Shown in pieces: positions 10,218 through 19,269 of a stretch of DNA of 34,245 nt. Position 1 is the first letter of the stretch. Each line of letters begins with the position of its first letter. This DNA comes from Parasitella parasitica (Eukaryota; Mucoromycota; Mucoromycetes; Mucorales; Mucoraceae). The stretch is from assembly GCA_025201805.1 (NCBI GenBank), contig MU619414.1, forward strand, positions 11,329-45,573, in the 5' to 3' direction. The notes under the pieces were generated by a model. The model was given only the letters and a program-made list of their open reading frames with translations. It did no database searches and was not told the origin of the DNA. The translations under genes and the position numbers were made by a program.

Positions 10218-11865
10218 ATGGTACGTACCTTCCAGCTGTTTCCTTTTATTATGAAATTCTCATCTAGTTTAATAAGCTTACGGCCCCTTATGTTCATTCA
10301 ACTAACGCTACTCAACGAGATGTTCGAGGTAGTCATGACAATACAACGCCTACCACTTCAATGATTGATTATACCAACTTGTATATAAAGAATTTGGATC
10401 CTGTAGTCACCAGCTACGACTTATTCGAAAAATTTAAAGCTTATGGTAAAATCATCTCTGCCAGAGTAATGAAAGATACTATGACAGGCATCTCCAAAGG
10501 CTATGGATTTGTTAGTTATACGACTATGGAGGAAGCAAATGAAGCTTTGCAAAATATGAATGGCACTACCTTGAACTCCAAGACACTTACCGTTACGTTT
10601 CATACACATAAAAAATCTGTTCACCAGCAACCAAAGCAACCGAAAATGCACCCAGATTATATCAACTTATCTCCTCCTTCGAGCGCATCAACTGCTCTAA
10701 ACAACCAAAAATACCCTTCTCAGCTATCTCCACCTTACCAATGTCATAATGTGCCTACCTCATCTTATGATTTTGCTCAAGAACAATATCATAATATACC
10801 CTCAAATGTAAGTTATTGTTTACAATATGTTTGGTGAAGAAAAACAAACAAACAAGCACTAGTTTTTTTGTTATTATTCTTAAATGGTTACCATGACAAC
10901 CGAGCCTCCTAACCCCCCTTTTTTTTTTACCGTTTCCATGGTTTCTGATTTCTTTCTTTCTTTCTTTCTTTATAGCTGACCTCGCCTTCTTTTCAACGAC
11001 CTGATAATCCTTGGAAGGAAACTGGTGGCTGGATACAACCTTCTGCGGGACCTTATCATGCGTATCATCATACTTCATCGATGCATATTGCAGGACATCC
11101 AGCAACAACAAATACAACAACAAATGCATCCGTACTGGTGTCACCCAACAATAGCCCACCTTTGATTGATTTAGAAACCTCGCCTAATAACAATATACCT
11201 GGTTACTATCAAAAGCGTCAAGAAATTGATGCTGACACCAGCCAAATTCATTTACAAAAAATTCGCTCTGCTGTAGCATCTCATTTGAAAGACTATCAAC
11301 AAAAGGATTTGAATGATTTGGTAGACTTGATCAAATCTTTGAAAAGAAAAGATTTATCACTTTGTTTGTTTAATTCTGCTTTTTTGAAGCAAAAGATTGA
11401 TGAAGCTTACGAGGCTCTAAGCTTGTTTCAGATTCCTGCCAACACACAACAACAGCAGGTTTCCTCCATGTCAACAACGCCTTCTCTTGTCCCTCACCAA
11501 ACAGTAGATTCATCAGCAAACAATGGCTTCAACCATGCAATGGCCTTTTTGAGGTTATTAAACGGATTCAAGTTGAATGACAAGAAACGGGCCTTTGGCG
11601 AAATTTTCTTTCCGTATGTTAGAGTAAGTATATTTATTTCAAGTAGCATTGCTGAACCTCACATCATTCAAACCACTAGGCCACAGGTGTCAAATATGCT
11701 CCAAAAGTTACTATTCGTTTGTTGGACACTGTTCCTTTGGAAGAACTAGCCATTCTTACGGATAATAAAGAAAAACTGACGAAAATGGCTGAAAATGCAT
11801 ATGCTCACGTTCGATCCACACTACACCAGCAGCAGCAGCAGCAGCAGCAGCAAAAACAAGAATGA
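10218..11865 (+). CDS. RNA-binding protein with one RRM and two MLLE/PABC-like domains
   Basis: Proposed exons are 10218-10220, 10268-10807, 10976-11623 and 11680-11865, all phase 0, 458 aa. The first exon would be only the ATG before a 47-nt intron. The frame is open upstream of the next ATG (10361), so initiation there would shorten the protein by 32 residues. An RRM starts near residue 37: LYIKNLD (RNP2) and KGYGFVSY (RNP1). After a Pro/Ser/Asn-rich linker, about residues 275-330 read LVDLIKSLKRKDLSLCLFN then LKQKIDEAYEAL, a helix set like the MLLE domain of poly(A)-binding proteins. A second copy at about 370-447 is split by the last intron (AFGEIFFPYVR, APKVTIRLLD, then helix LTKMAENAYAHV). 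The end is (CAG)8-encoded poly-Gln. MLLE domains bind PAM2 peptides. The arrangement recalls Rrm4-like mRNA transporters, though those have three RRMs. The function is inferred. Confidence 0.78.
10934..10975 (+). repeat. TTTC microsatellite forming an intron polypyrimidine tract
   Basis: Repeated TTTC units end in TTTATAG, directly abutting the exon that begins at 10976. The repeat thus serves as the 3' splice-site pyrimidine tract of the RRM/MLLE gene, and length changes could affect splicing. Confidence 0.6.
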
Positions 11866-12034
11866 ATATTAAAAATACAAACATGAACTAAATAGTTTTT
11901 CCTCGATTATTTACGACATTCATTTATTATACGATTCATGCTTTTATTTTTTATTTTTTTTCCCTCTTTTCTCTATGCTATTAACATTTTTATGAACTTA
12001 TCAAATATCCAATATCTATTCAAATAAACTAGTC

Positions 12035-13405
12035 TTACTCATAGCCCCCAATCCCATCAAACATAAAGTAGTCATCTTGAAATGATGGCAATATTTTGTC
12101 AAATGATTCCACATAGGTATTAGAACTACCAGCAAAATTCATGCATCCGATCGTTGTATTTTCTACGGTGTAGAATTCTGGCTTGGGGGAATTGTTGGAT
12201 CGATCATCTCTGTATCTTTTCACAAAATGCCACGGACGTTGATCTTGATTCACATCGAAAAAGACTGATTTTGGAATCTGTTTCATCAAATTTGCATGTA
12301 CAAACAAAGGCGGCCGCTGCTGCTGCTGCTGGTGGTGGTGGTGGTGATGATCGGCTGCATATTGAAGCATGCTGTGGCCGCAAAATGTTCCATTTAACAT
12401 GAATCCCCCCATACCTAAAAAGGTCTCGATGCGATGAAAAGGTGCATCCAAGGCTCTCCATGCATATTGAAACGTATCTTTATCCCCATTCAAAAGTCGA
12501 AAGTAGACCTCATGAAAGTATTGCATAAACCAGCTAAGCTGCAATGGCATCCAGTGCCTTGCTTTGTCAACCACGATTTGCCCGGATTCTTGCTCCCATG
12601 TGTCGATACATTCTATTTCTAACAATCGAAATATCTTGTTCTCTGCAGCTGTCTTCCAAAAATCAGGCCAGAATATAGCTCCCTTTTCCTTGTACTCGGT
12701 TGTATCAAATAAAAATGTAGGATCTCGGGTTGGGATATTGTCAGAATCAAGATAGAGAACATGTTGGAACCGGGAATTAATGATGGCTGCTGCTTTGACT
12801 TGAAATCTACACATGCATGCGATTCAAAAAGAGATTTTTAACGTCTGGAAATTCTTGGGTCATACCAAACATAGATCAACCTACTGCTTTCCTCGATTTC
12901 TCATCCTACTAATGTACCTTGGCAACCCAGACTCAGATAGATCACGCAGCCTCACGTTACCTAGCAACTCTAATACCTTTGCACTAAACGTAGCGGTAGC
13001 AGCTTGAGCCTCGTGCTCCATATGCCAAATTTCAATAGGTAGCGTACAATTGTAAAAACGTAAAAGCCGTATTGTGCTTGACGTACGTTTCAATGTATCG
13101 TCATTACCTGCCACAAATACGATCCCTCTATCTTCCTGCCAACTTGTAGGCTGTGGTTTTGCCTTTTCTTTTTGAATGAAATCTTTCCATCCAAATTTAT
13201 ATCTGTCAATTGAAATATCAGATAGCTGGTTCCAATAAGCTCTGTTGGTGTCTCGATGGTGGTTATCCACATTTCTTTCTACATTTGAATCAAGACATCT
13301 GCCCGAGTAACCCTCTATGTTGTATTCTTGATTTCGGATAGATAACATGTACATGGTATATACTATCAAGCACGCAATGACAGCACATGATCTTTGTTTA
13401 AACAT
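12035..13405 (-). CDS. Mnn2-like alpha-mannosyltransferase (GT71), type II Golgi membrane protein
   Basis: Two exons, 12918-13405 and 12035-12806, joined by a 111-nt GT...AG intron in phase 2, giving 419 aa. Residues about 5-22 (CAVIACLIVYTMYMLSI) form a signal anchor near the N terminus, as in type II Golgi glycosyltransferases. The catalytic part shows IVFVAGNDDT, IEIWHMEHEA, then after splicing HVLYLDSDNIP with the DxD metal/nucleotide-sugar motif, GAIFWPDFW and the ETFLGMGGFMLN block. These are landmarks of the fungal Mannosyl_trans3 / Mnn2 family, which adds alpha-1,2-mannose branches to cell-wall mannans. An inserted His6-Gln5 tract encoded by CAC/CAG repeats (about 12318-12346) interrupts the C-terminal half. 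It ends 170 bp from the convergent RRM/MLLE gene. Linkage specificity cannot be settled from sequence. Confidence 0.85.
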
Positions 13406-13592
13406 GGGGGGTTTTATTCGAGAGAAATGCTTCTAAATAGGATAAAAGCAATTATTATACAATTTTATATCAACGTTTTGAGGATACACAAGGTTATTAA
13501 AAGATCGTCGTTTTTTTCCCCACCATCTATTGGGAACTATGATGGATTATTACAAGTACCAATACAATGACACAAGGGCAACACAAGCAAAT

Positions 13593-13922
13593 CTATTTCG
13601 CAGCTTCCTTCAGCTCAGCAGGTGGCTCATCGATTTCTTTCCAAATAGCCTCCAATTTCTTTCTCTTTTCTTGAGCTTTGCCTTTATTTGCTGCTCGCAT
13701 GGCAAGAAACTATGCACTTGAGTGTCAAAACAATACCATTTTAATAAATAAAAAAAAGCGTCTAGACATTACCTCCTCTTTTAAGCACTCGTCCACAGCT
13801 CTCTTGGCTGCATTGCAAGTGCCAATAAACTTGTTAAATGTTCCGGCTCTATGACATTCTTCCAAGGCTTCAATCACTTTGTCGCAACCTTCATGTTTAT
13901 GTGCGTCTAAGGGGGGATGCAT
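13593..13922 (-). CDS. CMC2: Cytochrome c oxidase assembly protein Cmc2 (twin CX9C)
   Basis: Exons 13773-13922 and 13593-13709 joined in phase 0, giving 88 aa. It begins MHPPLDAHKHEGC, the signature start of Cmc2 proteins, which supports this ATG. Two helical cysteine pairs are exact CX9C motifs (C-DKVIEALEE-C and C-NAAKRAVDE-C), forming the coiled-coil-helix-coiled-coil-helix fold oxidised in the mitochondrial intermembrane space by Mia40. The second exon encodes a Lys/Glu-rich helix tail ending in ELKEAAK. Family role: biogenesis of cytochrome c oxidase. The length matches the family. The gene lies 188 bp upstream of the mannosyltransferase start on the same strand. Confidence 0.9.
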
Positions 13923-14049
13923 ATTGTCAATATAATAATAATATTAATGAAGAAAGAAATGAAGTGTATCAGACCCTGGTGCACTCAAATCATCCATTGC
14001 GGGGTATATGGAAAAAGTATGATGCAGTGTGGGTAGTTTTATACTCACT

Positions 14050-14102
14050 CTGGTTTTTTTTCTCTCTCTCTCTCTCTCCACTTGCTCTCTCTCTCTCTTT
14101 CT
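14050..14102. repeat. CT microsatellite
   Basis: Two CT-rich runs (tctctctctctctct and ctctctctctctctt) separated by ccacttg, immediately upstream of the putative start at 14117. Pyrimidine-rich tracts are common just upstream of fungal start codons. Confidence 0.7.
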
Positions 14103-14116
14103 TAACCATTTATTAT

Positions 14117-14575
14117 ATGAAAGAATCACAACTTAAGCTCGGACGGTTGGTTCAATGTTTTTGTTCAGATTGCAACTGGAATGAACAAGGTTTTCAGTGG
14201 ATCTTACCCAGAACAAAAAGTAAGCATGTTATGTATGAGAAATCAATCAAATATAAAGACACACAAGGTACAGTAAGGTGTAGCACCTTGTAGACGTTCA
14301 TAGATTTTGATGATATGCTGTACATAGCGCAGAAAGATATGGATATGATCCAACAAAATCTTGCATTTATATCCATAAACAGTGATCATGGTGGGATTGT
14401 CGTTAAAAAGAAGCCGAGAAAACCTGCCTTTCGACTATCGATGGCTTTACAAAGAAAATTAAATCAGATCGGTTACAAGGAAACGTTGGTAGTACTGAAG
14501 GAGTTTACTGTAACCTCCTCCCCATCCTCGTTTGATGCCTGCTTGCAAGATATACCAGTTACAGATTATTACTGA
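14117..14575 (+). CDS. Small uncharacterised protein, two-exon model
   Basis: Model: exons 14117-14219 and 14304-14575 with an 84-nt GTAAGC...TAG intron in phase 1, giving 124 aa. The first exon carries CFCSDCNWNEQGFQWI, a C-x-C-x2-C cluster followed by an aromatic/basic segment. Without splicing that frame runs on through KSKHV before a stop. The second exon encodes a basic segment (VKKKPRKPAFRLSMALQRKL) and a Ser/Thr-rich end. The C-x-C-x2-C...H pattern recalls N-terminal zinc motifs of some fungal transposon-associated proteins, but I do not recognise the family. The region may equally be a relic. There is no clear homology-based start; the ATG was chosen because it precedes the Cys cluster and follows a CT-rich tract. 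Confidence 0.35.
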
Positions 14576-16018
14576 ATGCTGCGATGAGTATATATTCAAA
14601 CATCGTAATTACGTACTTATATCATTTTTAATACTCGCTTTTTTTTTTATTCTACTAATTTACATTACTGTATTTCATATATAAAGAAACTTATTTTATC
14701 TACTGCTTAGGATGATTAGGCACAGGATACTACCGTAGTAGTGCGTGACATTCATTGTGTGCGGCATGATGCAATCTGCATATGGACATTGCTATATGGT
14801 TAAAAATACAGCAAAATATCTGTTCATTATTAGTAGCACTGGATCAACATCAATCACCATAGCATCTGACTCCACGGACCTTACCATATATAGCATAGAT
14901 TATATGATAACATTATTGTATACATAGTAGGTATATGCAAGTGATTGCACCATAAGAGTTTTCTTGGAATATTGAGCATGCGTTTGTTTAGTAAGACACT
15001 CATTAACCTCCTCTGGAAATCTGGAACAGTAATTTTACGCATAAAGGGATACAATGCTTGATAAAAGTGAGTATCCTTAGCTTTGGATACGTATATTTTA
15101 CAAATAAACAAAGTTTTTTGACCTAAAGCATTTGTAAACAAGACAGACAATATTCATCACTTAATTTATGATAGTGTAAGTTTATAGCCTTAACTTATAA
15201 TAGAAATTTGAAGATTATTTAATCCAATACAAATACAACTATCCCTTGGTAGTTGATCCCTGAAAGGCTGATTTATCCAATTCACAGCTACTTGTTCTCA
15301 AGTAATTTGTACAACATATTCCTGGGTTCTTGCTCCGACCAGGGGAGGGGCGGGGACGATATTATGGCCAAGATGATGCTTTCAAGTGGCATCTACTAAC
15401 AGATGACCTGACTACTATTGGATCGTATTAAACGCTTAAAGTGCCATTTAAAGTCCTTTTGGCCAGAAGGCCCAAGAAAATAGCTTTCCTGTTGAAATAA
15501 AGCTACACTCAATGCTCTGCATACTACATACGTAACATGCAATGCAGAAATCGTTGGCAATAAACTTACGAGAGAGGGTGATGTCGAGATCATGACACAA
15601 CTACGTACATAGCAGCCTGGATTTCCCGGGTATTGTACGGATCAAGTAAGATGCAATTTGAGAAAAGGCTAAATGCAAGGTGCCTCTTTTTAGGCGCTGT
15701 ATGCATATGTTAAACTTGCGCTTCCACTGCAATCGGGAACACCTACAGTTTTAGCCAGGCCTGCAGCATACGTTATATTATCAACAATGTCAGCAGAATG
15801 AATAGCAGGCATGGACCTGGTACTAATCAATATGGAACGTATCCCCCGTCCCCCTCCCCAATCAAAGCAACGAATCTCCTCGGCACAGATACTAGTATAC
15901 AATATAGCATTCGCCCGGGACCTGGGTGATGAGAAAGTGCTTGGTGGCAATTATCTGCTGATAGTTTGAAAACGATTAATTTCTCATTTAAAGCGCGTGA
16001 GCAAGCAAACCCAACAAA
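14576..16018. other. Gene-poor interval with unrecognised ORF fragments
   Basis: No supported gene. Minus-strand frames at about 15396-15593 (ending LGPSGQKDFKWHF...) and 15690-16069 look mildly protein-like. The latter has two open overlapping frames and a G/C-richer centre with GGGRG or GEGDGG. Neither can be tied to a known family or to splice sites. They are most simply decayed repeat or gene fragments. Confidence 0.35.
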
Positions 16019-16398
16019 ATGCAATCTAGATATTGTGATGTACTGCCAATTCCCAAACATATGCGTCATACAGTAGCTTGGATAAATGAGGCTATGTTGT
16101 GTGTTACATGTTCATGTAATGTCAGTACTCTGCCCACTTCTTTGCAGCGTTTCAACATCCGATGTAAAGCTTGTACGGTACTAGATCAAATATGCCTGGC
16201 TATTTGTTTTTTTATCAAGTAGTCATGAATATTATTTCTCGTGAAGAAGCAGTGTATTTGTTTTATGCCGTTCCGTTCAATCAAGAGAACGTGAATAAAT
16301 ACACTTCGATAATCAATCAGATTGAGGACGTAGATATATATTTTACTCGAAACCCTCATAAAACCCAGATTGTTATGCACCAGAGTTATTTACGCTAA
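16019..16398 (+). pseudogene. Relic ORFs: possible zinc-ribbon segment plus conserved SREEAV segment
   Basis: Two overlapping frames read in succession. The first (16019-16222) has CVTCSCN then, after about 20 residues, CKAC, a C-x2-C...C-x2-C arrangement that could be a zinc ribbon. The second (to 16398) contains SREEAVYLFYAVPFNQENVN, which recurs nearly unchanged on the opposite strand at 17655-17793. The short length, the change of frame and the lack of a convincing junction to the next ORF make this look broken. The family is unknown. Confidence 0.35.
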
Positions 16399-16416
16399 TG
16401 CATTTGATATTCATTT

Positions 16417-17465
16417 GTGCTTAAAACTTGGTATTTGTTTACAGTAAAAAAAGTTTTTGTTCCTCCTAAGACCAATTTTATTGTTACTATAGAATCAAAG
16501 GAGCAACTAAAGCAGTTTATACAAATTGTATATCTATCCACTGATCCTAAATCAATAACATATGAGCAGAGATTTATGTCACTTAATGATAGTATGTCAG
16601 ATTTGTGGAAGTATACTTTAGTTTTTCGAGAAGAGCGTATTAACAACTTCGTTAACTGGTGTACGGCACAGAAGTTTGAATTTCTGAACGCAAGAAATAA
16701 AAGGAAACAGAAAGACTCTGAGTTAAGAACATCACAAAGAGCATTATACGTATTAAAGAGTGGCTATAGAGGTAAGTGACGTTTAACATTATCTGTTTAT
16801 TATTATTAATTATCGTATTGTAGATATTTTATTGAAAGAGATAGCTAAAGTACATGAAAAATACCAAGACTATATTGCCAACTTAAAAAAAAGAAGGCTA
16901 CTGCATATTAGGATATTGCCCTAAATCAAGATAGAGATGAAGCTGTAAAGTCACTTCGAAACATGATTACCGGATTGAAAAGCAGGTCTTTAGTCGAATA
17001 TGTGTACGTCGCTGTCAGTTGCAATGCCAAGACTCCGATGAACAGAAGAGACTTGCAAAAAGTACTCTGCTCTACCAGCCCGTAAACCTTTTCTCCTGCT
17101 AAACAGATTTCAAGGTCTACAGAAGCTGTTAAGAAAAAGAATATGATAATAGGCGAGTTATCAGGAGTGATTGGTAAAGCACAAGGTATCCAACATCTTA
17201 CAAAATGCAATTATAATTAATACTAATTTTTGTTGATAGATTTTAAAGGAATTGGCAAAGATGTTTAGTGGTTATCGATTCGGCGGGTTTAACCACAAAC
17301 ATGAGCGATTTAAAATCATTCATTCGGTATGTGAAGTATTATTTTTTGCAAAACGATTAGCTAACTTTGGCTTCAGTGAGCATCGCTCATGATAATCAAG
17401 TACATGTAGTGGAATGCGATGAGGAAATCGTCAAATTAAAATTTCTATTTAAATTTGATGGTTGA
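16417..17465 (+). pseudogene. Unrecognised multi-exon gene or relic
   Basis: An open stretch (16447-16770) reads VFVPPKTNFIVTIESKEQLK and onward, then a good donor (GTAAGTG) and acceptor (TTGTAG) continue it with ILLKEIAKVHEKYQDYI to a stop at 16922-16924. Downstream, in-frame protein-like text continues (SLRNMITGLK; SRSLVEYVYVAVSCN; PMNRRDLQKVLCSTSP), then a stop. Further plausible introns lead to AKMFSGYRFGGFNHKHERFK and SIAHDNQVHVVECDEE. This looks like one gene of about 1 kb with at least two in-frame stops, hence pseudogene. Alternatively it is two adjacent small genes. I do not recognise the domain. Confidence 0.4.
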
Positions 17466-17654
17466 GAAAATTTATTTCATCGCTCCAAGATGTTACCCTC
17501 TCCCACTCCCTAAATGATTTAGTTCTTAAATGATTAATTAAAGCTAGTATTATTTTATCGCTTCAGAAGTTCGTTTAGTTGCTTGCAAAATTGCAGGATA
17601 TTGTTTATATTCTAATGGATTAATCTTCATTGATTTTTAGCGAGCAAAGTAATG

Positions 17655-17793
17655 GGCGCTTCGGATTTTCAGAGTAGCAAAGGGTTATACCTTCTATTTC
17701 ATCGATGATTTTGGAATATTTATTCACGCTCTTTTGATTGAACGGAACGGCATAAAACAAACACACTGCTTCTTCACGAGAAAAACCAAGTGA
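17655..17793 (-). repeat. Inverted partial copy of the 16.24-kb ORF segment
   Basis: The minus strand encodes SREEAVCLFYAVPFNQKSVN then KYSKIIDEIEG and a short tail, matching SREEAVYLFYAVPFNQENVN and KYTSIINQIED at 16238-16340 on the plus strand. The first roughly 65 nt are nearly identical in DNA, with only a few substitutions, and similarity fades downstream. Upstream of SREEAV the two copies differ. The pair bounds about 1.3 kb in inverted orientation. Confidence 0.75.
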
Positions 17794-17847
17794 CGAGCTG
17801 AAATGAACGTCCGAAAACCAAGTAGTAAATTTGGTTAAATGAATCAT

Positions 17848-18056
17848 GCAATGTGCTACGATGTTTATTATAATATAAATTACTCATTTCAAGGGAATAG
17901 TATAACTATATGGGCTGTAGGAATGCAACTAATTACAAAAATGATAAGATGTGGGGTGATGAGTAATACTTGTTTATCAACATTTAGGCAAAGAGAGAGT
18001 GTGTGTGTTCTATAGTATATACAGGCGTAAATATAAATAAACAAATCTGATGATGA
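17848..18056. other. Intergenic, nothing recognised
   Basis: AT-rich 3' flank of the minus-strand gene that follows, with no ORF or structure of note. Confidence 0.5.
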
Positions 18057-18599
18057 TTAATCGGTGCAACTCTCAGCAGCATCCACAAACAGATCTTCAT
18101 CATCACCATTACCCTTACCCACATCATGCTTGTTGCTGCTTGTTAAAGGCTGCATCAAATTACTACAACTAACACTCTTGTCTTGGTTTATAACAGTAAC
18201 CGTTTCGTTGAATGACACCGACTTGGACCTCGATTTTTTGGTAATTCTGATATCATTCTCAACTTTAAATGTGTAGGAATTAGTGATGGTGTTTCTCTCT
18301 AGCTCTGTACATGTTGCCATGACAGGCTCTTTCGATTCTCCAAGCCAATTCTGATTTTGTGATGGCAGTCTTTTTATAGCGTGAAAATAAGACGACTGCT
18401 TCATCATCATCGCGCTACTGTTTGGTGGTGGTGGTGATATAATGCTATTGGCATTGCTATCAAGGTATATGGAGAGCAAATGGTAGATTGATTTGTCAAT
18501 GTCTATTTCTTTCTGGGTCAGTTTTGTTTGCTGCCGTTGTTGCTGCTGAGTGTTATGAAATGTTGGGTATACGGCAGGTAATCTTGGTTCAACGTTCAT
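18057..18599 (-). CDS. Uncharacterised 180-aa protein with possible PP1-docking motif
   Basis: Single open exon, 180 aa from the ATG that begins MNVEPRLPAVYP. An upstream TATAAAA (18651-18657 on this strand) lies about 50 bp before it, supporting this start over the longer open frame. The N-terminal third is Gln-rich, followed by a predicted helix (KEIDIDKSIYHLLSIYLDS) and a Pro/Met-rich loop. The most telling part is RITKKSRSKSVSFNETVTVI: KSVSF fits the RVxF protein phosphatase 1 docking consensus, and VSFNETVTV resembles a recurrent fungal segment. The tail is acidic (DDEDLFVDAAE). No catalytic domain is seen. A regulatory or scaffold role in phosphatase signalling is only an inference. Confidence 0.6.
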   Translation of the reverse strand: MNVEPRLPAVYPTFHNTQQQQRQQTKLTQKEIDIDKSIYHLLSIYLDSNANSIISPPPPNSSAMMMKQSSYFHAIKRLPSQNQNWLGESKEPVMATCTELERNTITNSYTFKVENDIRITKKSRSKSVSFNETVTVINQDKSVSCSNLMQPLTSSNKHDVGKGNGDDEDLFVDAAESCTD

Positions 18600-18650
18600 T
18601 TTCTTATTTTCAACTAAAAATGTAGGGAAAGAAGAGGTTCTTTGCTCTCT

Positions 18651-18657
18651 TTTTATA
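18651..18657 (-). promoter_or_regulatory. TATA-box-like element
   Basis: TATAAAA on the minus strand, about 50 bp upstream of the ATG at 18599, followed by a CT-rich leader (CCTCTTCTTTCCC). The spacing is suitable for a core promoter of the 180-aa gene. Confidence 0.45.
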
Positions 18658-19066
18658 GAACATTGCGAGAAAAAAAATGCGATCAAGGGGCGCACAAGGG
18701 GTGGCAGCAGGAGAAGCCTATCGTTAGGATTAGAAACCGGCCCAAGAAAGATAATAATGTACTTTTTTAAGCTTTTCCCGCTTAAAAACACTTGCGGGTG
18801 AACACACGGCACACCTTCCGAAAAACTTCATACCGACGCAACCTTATCCCTTTTACTCCATGAAAACTGCCAAAAATTTCATTCTTGTGAGGGCGAAATA
18901 TGATGTATTATCATATATGATATTGAATAGGTGATAGGGGGATCTTTGTGCCTAGAAGACAATAACTGAACAGATGTAGGGAGGTCATCAACCCCATCTT
19001 TTTTTTTTCTATCCTTTGATTTGCTTGACTTGACTTGTTTGTTGTTTGTTTTGATGTGTTAGACAG

Positions 19067-19255
19067 CTTCTGATAATCGGCATATTGGTCCAGCACCATT
19101 TGACTGACTGTCACCACTATTAGAAGTATCAGCAGGTATTGAAGAAGTGTATGAGTGCTCATCATCTATCGGCTGATTCAACATTGCAGTGCTTGCAGAT
19201 GGAATCCGTACTGGATATGGACGAGGGAGAGGGAGTCTTCTTGCAGTTCTATCTA
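19067..19255 (-). pseudogene. Orphan C-terminal coding exon
   Basis: After a good acceptor (TTGCCGTAG at about 19256) the minus strand stays open, reading RRLPLPRPYPVRIPSASTAM, then SYTSSIPADTSNSGD and CRLSEAV before a stop near 19067. The Pro/Ser-rich composition fits a terminal exon, but no partner exon can be found in the AT-rich 1 kb upstream. It may be a gene fragment. The family is unknown. Confidence 0.3.
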
Positions 19256-19269
19256 CGGCAAATTGTATA

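Noticed and set aside
15360-15470. Similar FKWHL / FKWHF peptides on opposite strands, suggesting an inverted duplication
   Set aside because: The match is only a few codons long and the DNA flanks do not align.
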